DNA of 64,000 nucleotides from CAYPTB01 sp964413535 (GCA_964413535.1 CAYPTB010000008.1:186001-250000), one strand, 5' to 3'; counted from the first letter of the stretch, positions 9,188-17,624 are shown. Program-made: numbers and translations. Notes: generated by a model from the sequence alone, not told the origin.

Positions 9188-10138
9188 GTGAGCGATCCCG
9201 AAGCCGAACGCCAGCGCCTCCTGCGCGTCGAGGGGAGCTTCTGGGACCTGCAAGAGGAGCGCATCGACAGCCTCTACGCGCGCCCGCACGACTGGCGCTT
9301 CGTGCCGCACCTCGCCGAGCGCATCATCGCGCCGCGCGCGAACACGATCAGGCGCCTGTTCCGCGCGCACCGCGCGGAGATCGGCAGCCTGCTCGACATC
9401 GGCTGTGGCAACGGCTGGTTCTGCCACGCGACCGCCAAGCGCGGGATCCGGAGCGTGGGCGTGGACCTTTCGGCCAAGAAGATCGAGACCGCGAAGCGCA
9501 TGGCGGCCGAGGCCGGGGTGGCGGAGCTGTGCGAGTTCCACGCGGGGGACGTGCTCGCCTGGCAGGCCGGCACGCGCTTCGACCTGCTCACCTCGCACGG
9601 CAGCTTGCACCACTTCCCCGGGTTCGAGGATGCGCTCACGGAGCTCGTCGAGCGCTTCCTGCGCCCCGGCGGCCTGATGCTGTTCGTCGAGCCGAACCAC
9701 GAGGGCCCGTCGCCCGCGCTGCGCGACTGGCTGGTGAGGCGCGCGCAGAGCGCGTGGGGCAAGCGCAACTTCGACCTGGAGTTCTTCCTGGAGGTCTCCG
9801 GCCAGCCCGATCTCACCACGCCGGCGCCCGCGCGTCCCGGGGCCGAGCCGAACATCCGCGACGAGAGTCCGGCCGGCAAGGAGTTCTTCGGCGAGCACAT
9901 CGACCTCGACCGCTACTTCAGCACGCACTACGAGCTGCTCGAGAAGCACTTCTTCCACTACTTCTCCGGCCACGCCACGAACGCGTTCTACGTGTTCATG
10001 AAGTCGCGCCTCGTGCGCGGCCTGTGGTCCGCGGCGCTGCCGGCGCTCGTGTGGTACGACAACCGGCTGCTGCGCCGGCCGGAGTACCAGCGCTATGCGG
10101 AGGAAGGCCTGTGGTTCCTGCGCGGGAGCCGCGCCTGA
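9188..10138 (+). CDS. class I SAM-dependent methyltransferase
   Basis: This 316-residue protein is read from a GTG at 9188. Its Rossmann-type methyltransferase core has motif I LLDIGCGNG (~67-75), the acidic ribose-binding Asp in VGVDLS (~95), motif III-like FHAGDVL and motif IV-like LLTSHGSLHHFPGFEDAL, followed by LRPGGLML. The substrate is not indicated. The ~80-residue C-terminal extension is aromatic and basic (for example LEKHFFHYFSGHATNAFYV) and may bind an acceptor. It lies between two alkaline-phosphatase-superfamily genes, so modification of a lipid, glycan or secondary metabolite is plausible but unproven. The GTG start was chosen because no ATG exists in frame before the conserved core. 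Confidence 0.88.
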   Translation: MSDPEAERQRLLRVEGSFWDLQEERIDSLYARPHDWRFVPHLAERIIAPRANTIRRLFRAHRAEIGSLLDIGCGNGWFCHATAKRGIRSVGVDLSAKKIETAKRMAAEAGVAELCEFHAGDVLAWQAGTRFDLLTSHGSLHHFPGFEDALTELVERFLRPGGLMLFVEPNHEGPSPALRDWLVRRAQSAWGKRNFDLEFFLEVSGQPDLTTPAPARPGAEPNIRDESPAGKEFFGEHIDLDRYFSTHYELLEKHFFHYFSGHATNAFYVFMKSRLVRGLWSAALPALVWYDNRLLRRPEYQRYAEEGLWFLRGSRA

Positions 10139-10178
10139 GGCCGCCTCACTTCGGCCGTTCGAGCGCGGATGCGAAACG

Positions 10179-11570
10179 TCACCCGTCGCGCTCGGGGTCC
10201 CGCGGGGTGCGCTGCACGTCGGCGTCGAAGTCCTCCACGTCGGCGCCGCTCTCGTCGACGTAGCCGATGGCCTGGAGCTGGTCGAGGTACTCGCTGTCGA
10301 GCGCCTCGGGGCGCGCAACGTCGCGGTGGGTGAGCGCGGCTTCGGCGATCGGGGGGCGCAGGGGGTGGCGCTCGAGGAAGGCCGGGTCGAAGAGCTCCGT
10401 GAGCACGCGGCCCTCGAACTGGTCGGAGGGCGCGAGGCCCATGGCCGCGAGCACGGTCGGCGCGACGTCGAAGAGGGTTGCGTTCGAGAGCACCGCGCCG
10501 CGGCGGATGGCGGGCCCGGCGGCGATCAGGATGCCGTCCTTGTGGTGCGTGCCAGTGCGCTCGATCGAGAGAGGCGTGTCGGGCAGCGAGTCGGGGCGGC
10601 GCGAGCTCTGCATGCCGTGGTCGGAGACGATGATCACGGTCGTGTCGCGCGAGAGACGCGCCACGACTTCGCCGATGATCTCGTCGACGTACTCGTAGGA
10701 GCCGGGGATCACGTTCTTCCAGCGCTTCAGACGGTCGAAGGGGATGCTCGCCGCGCCGCCCGGGATCCGATGCGGCTCGACGAGGTGCCAGAAGTGGTGG
10801 CCGACGCGGTCGGGCAGCTCGAGGAACGTGGCGAAGAGGTCCGGCTGGGGGCGTGCTTCGAGCATGTGCAGGGTCGCGCCGGCGACGCTCTTCTGCGCCT
10901 GGAAGCCGAACTTGAGCGCGATGAGGCCGTTCCCGCGCGCTTCCTCGCCGTTCACCATCGCGTTCCACTCGGCGTCGGTGAAGGTGCCGAGGCGCACGAG
11001 CTCGTCGCGCGAGACGTCGTTCGGCTCGAGGGAGTACTTCCCGATCTCGCGGGAGAGCTCTTCCGGCCAGGTGATCCCGGTTTCGACTTCGCCCGTCTGG
11101 CGCACGAAGCGCGAGTGCGCGAAGCGGTCGCTCACGATGTAGCCCTCGATCGCTTCGGCGGGCCACGTGTTCCAGTAGCCGAGGATCCCGGCGCTTCCGC
11201 CGCGCGCGTTCACCATGTTCCAGAGCGCGGGCACCTTGCGGTCGGAGGACTCGTACACGACCGGCTCGCCCGCCTGCATGCGCGCGAAGCCCAGGATCCC
11301 GTGCACCGCCTTGCTCGTTCCGGTCGTCGCGGTGGCCCACAGGGTCGGTGAGGCGTCCGACTCGTCGGAGGAGTGCAGCACGGCGCGCGCGCCGCGCTCG
11401 AGGAGCGCCGCGAGGTTCGGTAGGCGTCCCTGCGCGAGCAGCGGGTCGATGATCGTGAAGGTCGCGCCGTCGACGCCGATCAAGGCCACTTTCGCCGGAC
11501 GCCCGGGAGCGGGCGACGACTCGCCGCAGGCGAGGACCGTGAGCGCGAGGGCCAGGAGGACGGTTCGCAT
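10179..11570 (-). CDS. nucleotide pyrophosphatase/phosphodiesterase-type lipoprotein (alkaline phosphatase superfamily)
   Basis: This 463-residue protein starts MRTVLLALAL with lipobox VLAC (Cys15). Metal-site and nucleophile regions of the type I phosphodiesterase/NPP group are visible: GVDGATF (32-38, metal-binding Asp34), SPTLWATATTG (74-84, Thr76 at the expected nucleophile position), PDRVGHHFWH, SDHGM and GTHHKDG. Together these give the two-metal site of phosphodiesterases acting outside the cytoplasm. The tail is acidic (DESGADVEDFDADV). It is divergent from the small lipoprotein gene at 11635, with only 64 bp between the starts, so the two probably share a bidirectional promoter region. 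The substrate cannot be told from sequence. Confidence 0.87.
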   Translation of the reverse strand: MRTVLLALALTVLACGESSPAPGRPAKVALIGVDGATFTIIDPLLAQGRLPNLAALLERGARAVLHSSDESDASPTLWATATTGTSKAVHGILGFARMQAGEPVVYESSDRKVPALWNMVNARGGSAGILGYWNTWPAEAIEGYIVSDRFAHSRFVRQTGEVETGITWPEELSREIGKYSLEPNDVSRDELVRLGTFTDAEWNAMVNGEEARGNGLIALKFGFQAQKSVAGATLHMLEARPQPDLFATFLELPDRVGHHFWHLVEPHRIPGGAASIPFDRLKRWKNVIPGSYEYVDEIIGEVVARLSRDTTVIIVSDHGMQSSRRPDSLPDTPLSIERTGTHHKDGILIAAGPAIRRGAVLSNATLFDVAPTVLAAMGLAPSDQFEGRVLTELFDPAFLERHPLRPPIAEAALTHRDVARPEALDSEYLDQLQAIGYVDESGADVEDFDADVQRTPRDPERDG

Positions 11571-11576
11571 GCAGCC

Positions 11577-11582
11577 AATTTA
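11577..11582 (-). promoter_or_regulatory. candidate -10 element (TAAATT), possibly leaderless start of the phosphodiesterase gene
   Basis: On the minus strand TAAATT lies 6 nt before the ATG at 11570. A transcript starting the usual 6-8 nt after a -10 hexamer would begin at or next to the start codon. This is an AT-rich patch in otherwise GC-rich DNA. Inferred from position. Confidence 0.4.
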
Positions 11583-11617
11583 CTCCCATACCGGTCCAGA
11601 GGTGCGGCGCCGCGGAG

Positions 11618-11623
11618 TAGATT
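11618..11623 (+). promoter_or_regulatory. candidate -10 element (TAGATT) for the mini-lipoprotein/sulfatase operon
   Basis: TAGATT ends 11 nt before the ATG at 11635, back to back with the opposite-strand TAAATT 35 bp away. No SD-like purine run lies between the hexamer and the ATG, so a very short leader is likely. Confidence 0.4.
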
Positions 11624-11634
11624 GGCCGCCGATC

Positions 11635-11883
11635 ATGGTCCTCGCGCGCCGACGAGCAGGTCCTGCCCTCGCGCTCCTCGCCGGCCTGGCCGCGTGCGGC
11701 GAGCCGGCGAGGTCCGTGCGCGTCGAGGTTCTGGCGCGTGACGTGCTCGCGCAGGGAGACGGGGAGGTCGCGCGGGCGAACCCGAGCTTCCCGCCGGCGG
11801 CCGATTGGCTCGCCCTGCTCCTGCCGCCGACCTCGCGCGAGACCCTGCGCGCCTGGGGATCCATCGGAGAAGGCGATGAATAG
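11635..11883 (+). CDS. small lipoprotein, unknown function
   Basis: This 82-residue product starts MVLARRRAGPALALL and has lipobox LAAC. The mature part (~60 residues) has no recognisable motif; the segment FPPAADWLALLLPPTSRETL is amphipathic. The stop codon overlaps the start of the next gene as ATGAATAG, so the two are translationally coupled and the lipoprotein is probably a partner of the membrane-anchored sulfatase-fold protein that follows. I do not recognise a family. Length, signal peptide and coupling support a genuine gene. Confidence 0.72.
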   Translation: MVLARRRAGPALALLAGLAACGEPARSVRVEVLARDVLAQGDGEVARANPSFPPAADWLALLLPPTSRETLRAWGSIGEGDE

Positions 11884-14302
11884 GTCCGCGCGAACTTCGG
11901 AGCTCTCGACGCTCCTCGCACTTGCGCTGTGGATCGGTCTGACGCTCGGCGTCGTCCGGGTCGGCTTGGTGTTCGCGCTGGATCGACTCGCGCACGGGAT
12001 GGAGCTCTCGACGAGCCTGTGGCGCATCGAACGCCTCATCGCGACGACGCTGCTGCAGGGAGCGCTCGCCGGCGTGGCGCTCGTCTTCCCGGTCTGGTGG
12101 GCCCGCCGCCGGGGATGGCTCGCGCGCGGCGCCGCGTGGTGTCTGTCGAGCGCGATCGGCCTGTGGCTCCTGTCGGGCATCGCGCTCGACATCCCCTCGC
12201 GCGTGCCCGGCACCGAAACCGATCGCGGGAGGCTCGCCTGGGCGGTGCTCGGTCTGGGCGCGGGCGCGCTCGCGGCCCTGGCCGCTCGCGCGGTGCGCGT
12301 CGAGCGCGCGCACTTCGCCCGCCCGAGCGCTCCGTTCGCCCCCCTGGCCGTCGGGGCCGTGCTGTGGCTCGGGTTCGTCCTGATCGTGGGCACGCGACCG
12401 CCGCCGATGCGGACCTGGGAAGTCGTGCGAGCGTTGCTCGAAGAAGAGGACGCGTTCGAGATCGTGAGCACCAACGCGCTCCTTCCGCCGCGGGTCGGTG
12501 CGATCACGCCCGCCTTGGAATGGCGCGGCGAAGCGGGCGAGCGTCCGGCTCTGATCCTCGCGCCCGGCGGAGAGGTGCGCTTCCGGATCGCGCCCGAGGA
12601 CGGTCGCGTTCGCCTGCGCACCGCGATCGGCGTCGATCTCAAGTGCCGGCGCGCGTTGACGCGCAACGTCGAAGCCGCACGCTTCCGCTTCGAAGTCCAA
12701 GTCGGCGACCGAGTGGTCTTCGACGACGTCGTTTTGATGGAGCGGGAGCTCGACGAGCTCGACTACGAGTGGCGTTCGGTCGGCGGCGAGCAGCCGCTCG
12801 AGCTCGTGCCGGGCGACGTCGTGACGCTGCGCACGTCGGTCGAAGTGATCCCGTCCGGCGCAAGGGATCGAGTCGCCACCATCCCCTGGCGCATCGGCTT
12901 CTCCGACCTGCTGCTCGAGCGCGAGATCCCGCGCGAACGGACGCTCTCCAGTTCCGAGACGCCGAACATCGTCCTCGTCCTGATGGACACGCAGCGCCGC
13001 GATCGGATGGGGTGTTACGGCTACGAGCGCGACGTATCGCCCAACCTGGACCGGCTCGCCGAGCGCGGCCTCCTCTTCGAGCACGCGAACGCGCCCTCGA
13101 GCTGGACCTGGCCGTCGACGGCCTCGCTCTTGACCGGGCTCGACCCCGAACGGCACGGCGTCGTGGACGACCATGCCTGCTACCTCGCCCGCGGCCTGGA
13201 GCTCCTCTCCGAGGCGCTCCAGGCGAACGGCTACACGACGGCGGCTTTCTCGGGCAGCCCGCTGATCGTTCCGTCGAAGGGGTTCGACCAGGGCTTCGAG
13301 TTCTTCGACGCGAATGGAAACGAGTTCCGCAAGTCCAGGCTCGTCGTCCCGAACGCGATCGAGTGGCTGCGAACCTTCGCGGGCCAGAAGCTCTTCCTCT
13401 ACTTGCACCTCGTCGATCCGCACGAGCCCCATCGTCCGCGCCGAGAGGACCGAGAGCGGTTCGCTGGCCCCGAGCCGGCGGACCTGGGGCCGGGTGCGTT
13501 CGGCGTGTACACCTGGTCGCTGCGGCGCGGCGCGGCGCGAACGCCGGAAGGAGCCTGGGACCTCTCGCGCGTCGTGCCGCCGGAGCACCAGCGCTACTAC
13601 TCGGAGATCTACGACGCTTGCGTGGCGACGGGCGACTTCTGGGTCGGCGAGCTCCTCGCCGCCCTCGACGATCTCGGCCTGCGCGACGAGACCGTGTTCG
13701 CGTTCACGAGCGATCACGGCGAGGAATTCTTCGAGCACGGAATGCTCGAGCACAGCCACTCGCTCTATCCCGAGCTCGTGGACGTTCCGTTGATCCTCGC
13801 GGGCCCCGGGATCCCCAAGGGCGTGCGCTCCGCCGACCCGGTGTCGATACGGCAACTCGCGCCGACCCTCGCGCGCATCGGGGGAACGCGTCTGGCCGCC
13901 GTCGGCGACGCGCTCGACCTCGCGCGGCCGAACGCGCTCGAACCCGAGCCGGTCGTGCTCGGCACGCACCACGGCTGGTGGAACCAGTGGCACCGCACGC
14001 CGATCTTCGGCTTGCGCGAGGGGCGCTGGCTCCTGCACTGGGCGCCCGAAGCGGGCGAGTTCGGCGCGAGCGACCCGACGCCCGGCGGACTCCGGCGGCT
14101 CTACGACCTCGGTGCGGACCCGGCGGCGCGCGAAGACGTCGCGGCGCGCGAGGGCGAGCGGGCGGCGCGCATGCTGGAGACGCTGCAACGGGCTCTGGAA
14201 GAAGACCGCGCGAACCGCAGCACGACCTCGATCCCGAGCGGCGCCGGAACGCAGAACCTGCTCGACAACATCGGCTACACCGACTCGGAGGCCGGGGACT
14301 AG
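11876..14302 (+). CDS. membrane-anchored sulfatase-fold protein with Thr in the nucleophile position
   Basis: This 808-residue protein starts at the ATG overlapping the previous stop (MNRSARTSEL). About five hydrophobic segments fill residues ~15-170, for example LLALALWIGLTLGVVRVGLV and SSAIGLWLLSGIALDI. A beta-rich domain follows (~190-345) and then the sulfatase-type catalytic domain: PNIVLVLMDTQRRD (~361-374), SPNLDRLAERG, TWPSTASLLTG (Thr411), HLVDPHEPH and TSDHGEEFFEHG. As in its paralogue at 6983-9028, Thr stands where sulfatases have Cys or Ser, and the following Arg is Thr. The architecture, several TM helices plus a periplasmic domain, resembles phosphoethanolamine or phosphoglycerol transferases more than secreted sulfatases. 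Transferase activity is an inference. Confidence 0.88.
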   Translation: MNRSARTSELSTLLALALWIGLTLGVVRVGLVFALDRLAHGMELSTSLWRIERLIATTLLQGALAGVALVFPVWWARRRGWLARGAAWCLSSAIGLWLLSGIALDIPSRVPGTETDRGRLAWAVLGLGAGALAALAARAVRVERAHFARPSAPFAPLAVGAVLWLGFVLIVGTRPPPMRTWEVVRALLEEEDAFEIVSTNALLPPRVGAITPALEWRGEAGERPALILAPGGEVRFRIAPEDGRVRLRTAIGVDLKCRRALTRNVEAARFRFEVQVGDRVVFDDVVLMERELDELDYEWRSVGGEQPLELVPGDVVTLRTSVEVIPSGARDRVATIPWRIGFSDLLLEREIPRERTLSSSETPNIVLVLMDTQRRDRMGCYGYERDVSPNLDRLAERGLLFEHANAPSSWTWPSTASLLTGLDPERHGVVDDHACYLARGLELLSEALQANGYTTAAFSGSPLIVPSKGFDQGFEFFDANGNEFRKSRLVVPNAIEWLRTFAGQKLFLYLHLVDPHEPHRPRREDRERFAGPEPADLGPGAFGVYTWSLRRGAARTPEGAWDLSRVVPPEHQRYYSEIYDACVATGDFWVGELLAALDDLGLRDETVFAFTSDHGEEFFEHGMLEHSHSLYPELVDVPLILAGPGIPKGVRSADPVSIRQLAPTLARIGGTRLAAVGDALDLARPNALEPEPVVLGTHHGWWNQWHRTPIFGLREGRWLLHWAPEAGEFGASDPTPGGLRRLYDLGADPAAREDVAAREGERAARMLETLQRALEEDRANRSTTSIPSGAGTQNLLDNIGYTDSEAGD

Positions 14303-14448
14303 CTCGACGACGGATCGAAGCGGCGCCAACCGCGCGCGCTACGAGCTCGTACACCACGCCGCTCGACGGGAGCCGGGCGACGGACGACGCTCCGACGAAC
14401 GCTAGGGCTCTCCGCCGCGGCGAGCTGCGCCCCACGGCATCCTCCTGC

Positions 14449-14454
14449 TACCTT
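14449..14454 (+). promoter_or_regulatory. candidate -10 element (TACCTT) for the cytochrome gene
   Basis: TACCTT in the context CCTGCTACCTTCTCC matches the motif before the methyltransferase gene. It is 16 nt before a TTG and 43 nt before an ATG in the cytochrome frame. Confidence 0.35.
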
Positions 14455-14497
14455 CTCCGCCCGCGCTCCTTTGGACCCGCGCTTCCGGCGCCCCCCT

Positions 14498-14962
14498 ATG
14501 TTCTTCGCACCCCGGTTCTTCGCACCCCGCAACCGCGCCGCGAACGCCTTCTCGTCCGCCTGGCTCGTTCTCGCCTTCGCCGGTGCGGCCTGCGACGCGG
14601 GCGCCGCGCCCCCGCAGGAAGTCGGGCTCACGATGCTCGACGTGATGATCCAGATCGATCACGCCTACCGAGCGATCGAGCCCAACTTCCGCAACCCCGA
14701 CGGCGTCGAGGACACGGCCCTCGCCGCGCAGCAGATCCTCGACTGGACCGCCGACCCCGTCTTCGAGGCGTTCGTGCGCACCCCGCGCTTCCAGACGCCG
14801 GATCCGGCCGAGTTCTTCACCTGGCGCGACCAGATGCAGGGCGGCGCGCAGAAGACGCTCGACGGAGCCCACGCCGTCGACCTCGACCTCATGCGCCAAG
14901 GCTTCATCGAGATGAAGACGAGCTGCATCGGCTGCCACAAGCGCTACTCGCCGTCGTACTGA
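14498..14962 (+). CDS. mono-haem c-type cytochrome (cytochrome c'-like), probable lipoprotein
   Basis: From the ATG at 14498 (MFFAPRFFAP) the protein is 154 residues with a hydrophobic stretch and lipobox AGAAC. The single haem motif CIGCH is very near the C-terminus (residues 143-147) and is followed by KRYSPSY, and the preceding sequence is helical. C-terminal CxxCH in a helical bundle of this size is the class II (c') layout. It would carry electrons or bind small gases in the periplasm. A TTG at 14471 in frame would add nine residues. The N-terminus is encoded by a short direct repeat (two FFAPR units). Partners are not obvious nearby. Confidence 0.83.
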   Translation: MFFAPRFFAPRNRAANAFSSAWLVLAFAGAACDAGAAPPQEVGLTMLDVMIQIDHAYRAIEPNFRNPDGVEDTALAAQQILDWTADPVFEAFVRTPRFQTPDPAEFFTWRDQMQGGAQKTLDGAHAVDLDLMRQGFIEMKTSCIGCHKRYSPSY

Positions 14963-15082
14963 GCGCGGACTGGACCGAGTTCACCGCAAGCCTTCACCGA
15001 GTCCCGTCGACTCCTGCTGAGGTAACTGCTCGCGTGGAGCAGCTGCACCCGCGCTCGACGGAGGTTCCCTTCATCCCGACCC

Positions 15083-15096
15083 GGGGTCCTGACCCC
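15083..15096. terminator. GC-rich palindrome between convergent genes
   Basis: GGGGTCCTGACCCC is a perfect 6-bp stem with a 2-nt loop, located between the convergent cytochrome and hypothetical genes (stops at 14962 and 15109). It could act as a bidirectional transcription end or be a REP-type palindrome. There is no T-tract. Confidence 0.3.
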
Positions 15097-15108
15097 CACG
15101 CGCGTTCG

Positions 15109-15987
15109 TCACCAGCTCAGGAAGTAGAAGAGCAGGTTCGCCTTCGGATCGAGAAAGACCTCCGCGAGCTCGCTCCCTCCTGACCACGTTGCGACGAACT
15201 GGACCTTCCATCCGTACGGACCCAGGCGCTGCACGGGGTCCTCGATCGGGGAAACCTCCGACACGGATTCGTCCGGCGCGGCGGACAGCACGCGGGACCA
15301 CAGCGGCTTTCCCTCCCGAGCGGCTTGCAAGACCCACGGCTCGTTCTTGCGTTCGACCCGGCAGAGCCGCAGCTCGGTCTTCTCGTCCAACGCGAGCACG
15401 GCTGTCGACGGCAGGAGCTCCGCGGACTCGTAGGAGAGACCGGCGTAGGGACCGTCGTCCATCGTGAAGAGCATGGACGCGTACCACTCGGGTCGGCTGA
15501 CTTTGGCGTGATACCAACGAACCAGTTGCTCGAGTCCCGCGCGGTTGTCGGCGTCCCTGCCTGCGGCGAACGCCGGTCTGGGAGCGTCGGGCATCAGAGC
15601 GAGAATCGCAGCTCCGGCGTGTGCGTCCGCGACTTGTGCCGGGTTCCAGGCAGGGGTGGTCCACAGCGGCTCGAGCTTCATCATCACGACGGGAATCAAG
15701 CACGCGATGGACCGTTGCTCTTGGGCGATCTCAGGCATGAGGAGCGCCGACGGACCCGCCGACGAGGGAACGGGCGCCGCTTCCTTGGCGACTCGATTCG
15801 CCCGTGCGATGCCCTGCACCATCCTCGAGAGCTTGTCTAGGTCGGCAGTACTCGGGTCGCCGAGGATCTTGAACATGCGCGACGCGACGAACGGCTCGAA
15901 CGTCGGATAGACGAGAGGCTCGGGGTCCTCCACCGGCAGCGGAGGGACGAGAACGGTCAGGAGGAGCGTTAGGAGTGCGGCGGTCAT
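15109..15987 (-). CDS. secreted protein of unknown function
   Basis: This 292-residue protein starts MTAALLTLLLTVLVPPLP, a short signal-peptide-like N-terminus. The mature part is mixed helix and strand with several Trp residues (WTTPAWNPAQ, WYHAKVSRPEWYAS, GWKVQFVATWSGGS) and ends LFYFLSW. No metal-binding or catalytic motif is seen and I do not recognise the family. It is an isolated minus-strand gene between convergent (left) and divergent (right) neighbours. The base composition is slightly less GC-biased than its neighbours by eye, which might indicate later acquisition, but this is weak. Confidence 0.7.
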   Translation of the reverse strand: MTAALLTLLLTVLVPPLPVEDPEPLVYPTFEPFVASRMFKILGDPSTADLDKLSRMVQGIARANRVAKEAAPVPSSAGPSALLMPEIAQEQRSIACLIPVVMMKLEPLWTTPAWNPAQVADAHAGAAILALMPDAPRPAFAAGRDADNRAGLEQLVRWYHAKVSRPEWYASMLFTMDDGPYAGLSYESAELLPSTAVLALDEKTELRLCRVERKNEPWVLQAAREGKPLWSRVLSAAPDESVSEVSPIEDPVQRLGPYGWKVQFVATWSGGSELAEVFLDPKANLLFYFLSW

Positions 15988-16316
15988 GGCTTCTGGTCCT
16001 CGAGTGAGCGAAGGGAGGCATGAAGGCGACGTTCGAGACTCTGCGCGAACCCATCAGAGTTGCGGAAGGGGTCAATTCTGACCTCGGCGCGCTCGGCCTT
16101 CCTCGATCCTGATCGTAGGTGAAACGCGTCAGCGAGGCGAACCCTCGACGCGCAGAGGCACAGCGAAGAGCTCTCTTGAAGTGATCTGCGCCGACTGCTT
16201 CTCCCCGAGTCAGATCTGCGGACACGGAAGGCCTCGTTTCGATTCGGCGCGTCGAAACCTTATCCTGCGCCTTCACGCTCCAACCGGGTGGATCTGAAGG
16301 GAGAACACGGCGGACG
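15988..16316. other. intergenic region between divergent genes
   Basis: This 329-bp stretch separates the secreted hypothetical (minus) from the DegT-type gene (plus). The only signal I can point to is TATCCT at 16261-16266, about 50 nt before the plus-strand ATG, with TTCGAT 17 nt upstream as a weak -35, and a purine run AAGGGAG at 16297-16303. No convincing ORF or RNA structure is seen. Confidence 0.5.
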
Positions 16317-17624
16317 ATGTGGCCTCGCTTGCGCCTGGACGTGCGCGCGGCGGACGTAGCGCGCGGAGTGCTCGCCCTCGGCGCCCGCGACGCTGCGGAG
16401 CACGCGCGAGTGCTCGAACGCGCGTTCTGCCCGGAAGGCGACGGGCTGGCGTGCCTGTCGGTGCGCTCGGCGTTCGATCTGTTCTTCGCCGCGGCCGGGT
16501 TGGCGCGCGGGAGCGAGGTGCTCGTGTCCGCGATCACGATCCCCGACATGGCGCGCGTGGTCGAGCTGCACGGGCTCGTGGCGGTGCCGCTCGACCTCGA
16601 TCCGGACACGTTGCTCCCGCGGCCGGAGACGCTGTCGGCCGCGATCACGCCGCGCACGCGCGCCTGCGTCGTCGCGCACCTCTTCGGCTGTCGCTCCGAC
16701 GTGGGCGAGCTCGCGCGCCTGGCGCACGAACACGGCATCCTCTTCGCCGAGGACGCGGCCCAGGCCTTCGACGGCACGGCCTGGCGCGGCTCGGATGTGT
16801 CGGATCTCGTGCTGTTCAGCTTCGGGACGATCAAGACGGCTACGGCGTTCGGCGGAGCCACGGCGCGCGTGCGCGATCCGAAGCTGCGCGAGCGCATGCG
16901 CGCGCTGCGCGACGCGCAGCCCCGACAGACGCGCCGTCACCACGCGCGGCGTTTGGCGAAGGGCGCGTTCCTCGCGGCGCTGTCGCGGCGAGCGCCCTTC
17001 ACGCTGCTCGCGCGAGCTGCGCGCGCTCTCGGCGTCGACTTCGAGAGCTTCCTCCACGGCGCGACGCGCGGCTTCGCGGGCGAGGAGCTCGCGCCCGCCA
17101 TTCGCCGCCGGCCGTCCGCCCCGTTGCTCGCCCTGCTCGCGCGGCGCCTCCGCGGTCAGGGCTGTGCGCACCGCGTCGCGCGCCGCAGAGACTTCGCCGA
17201 AGCGCTCCTGCAGAGCATGCCTTTGGACCTGCGCGTCGGCGCGCGTGCCGAGGTGCGCACGCACTGGGTCGTGCCGCTCCGCACCCCCCGTCCCGACGAG
17301 CTCGTGAGCGACCTGCGCGCCGCCGGCTTCGACGCGACGCGCCGCTCGAGCCTCGTGGCGCTCGAGCCGCCGCCCGGACGAGCCGCCCCGAACTACGCGC
17401 GCGGGCTCCTCGCCGAGCTCGTGTTCGTGCCCGCCTACCCCGCCATCGGCTCGCGGGGTCTGGCGCGGCTAGGGGGCGTGCTCCGCGCGACGCTCCAGCC
17501 GGCGTCGGCGGATCCGGCGTCGATCGAGAAACGCCGCAGCGGCGGAAGGCGTTCGATGAGCGCCCCTGCGGCGAATCCGCGAGCCTCACGACGCGTCGAT
17601 CGCTCGAGCCCGCGAGAGCCGTAG
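16317..17624 (+). CDS. DegT/DnrJ/EryC1/StrS-family PLP-dependent protein
   Basis: This 435-residue protein starts MWPRLRLDVR. The fold-type I aminotransferase core is recognisable from SVRSAFDLFFAAAGL (cofactor-phosphate region), VLVSAITIPDM, LFGCRSDVGEL, the cofactor-binding FAEDAAQAFDG (Asp) and the Schiff-base Lys in FSFGTIKTATAFGGA. Family members transaminate keto-sugar nucleotides for surface glycans or antibiotics. Here no nucleotide-sugar genes are adjacent, so the substrate is unclear. The middle (~200-270) is unusually Arg/Ala-rich and diverges from typical family members. An SD-like AAGGGAG lies 13 nt before the ATG. Confidence 0.85.
   Translation: MWPRLRLDVRAADVARGVLALGARDAAEHARVLERAFCPEGDGLACLSVRSAFDLFFAAAGLARGSEVLVSAITIPDMARVVELHGLVAVPLDLDPDTLLPRPETLSAAITPRTRACVVAHLFGCRSDVGELARLAHEHGILFAEDAAQAFDGTAWRGSDVSDLVLFSFGTIKTATAFGGATARVRDPKLRERMRALRDAQPRQTRRHHARRLAKGAFLAALSRRAPFTLLARAARALGVDFESFLHGATRGFAGEELAPAIRRRPSAPLLALLARRLRGQGCAHRVARRRDFAEALLQSMPLDLRVGARAEVRTHWVVPLRTPRPDELVSDLRAAGFDATRRSSLVALEPPPGRAAPNYARGLLAELVFVPAYPAIGSRGLARLGGVLRATLQPASADPASIEKRRSGGRRSMSAPAANPRASRRVDRSSPREP

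Noticed and set aside
11929..15183. A 1084-codon plus-strand frame across the second sulfatase-fold gene
   Set aside because: Arg/Ala/Pro-rich out-of-frame shadow of the real gene; no signal, domain or start context.
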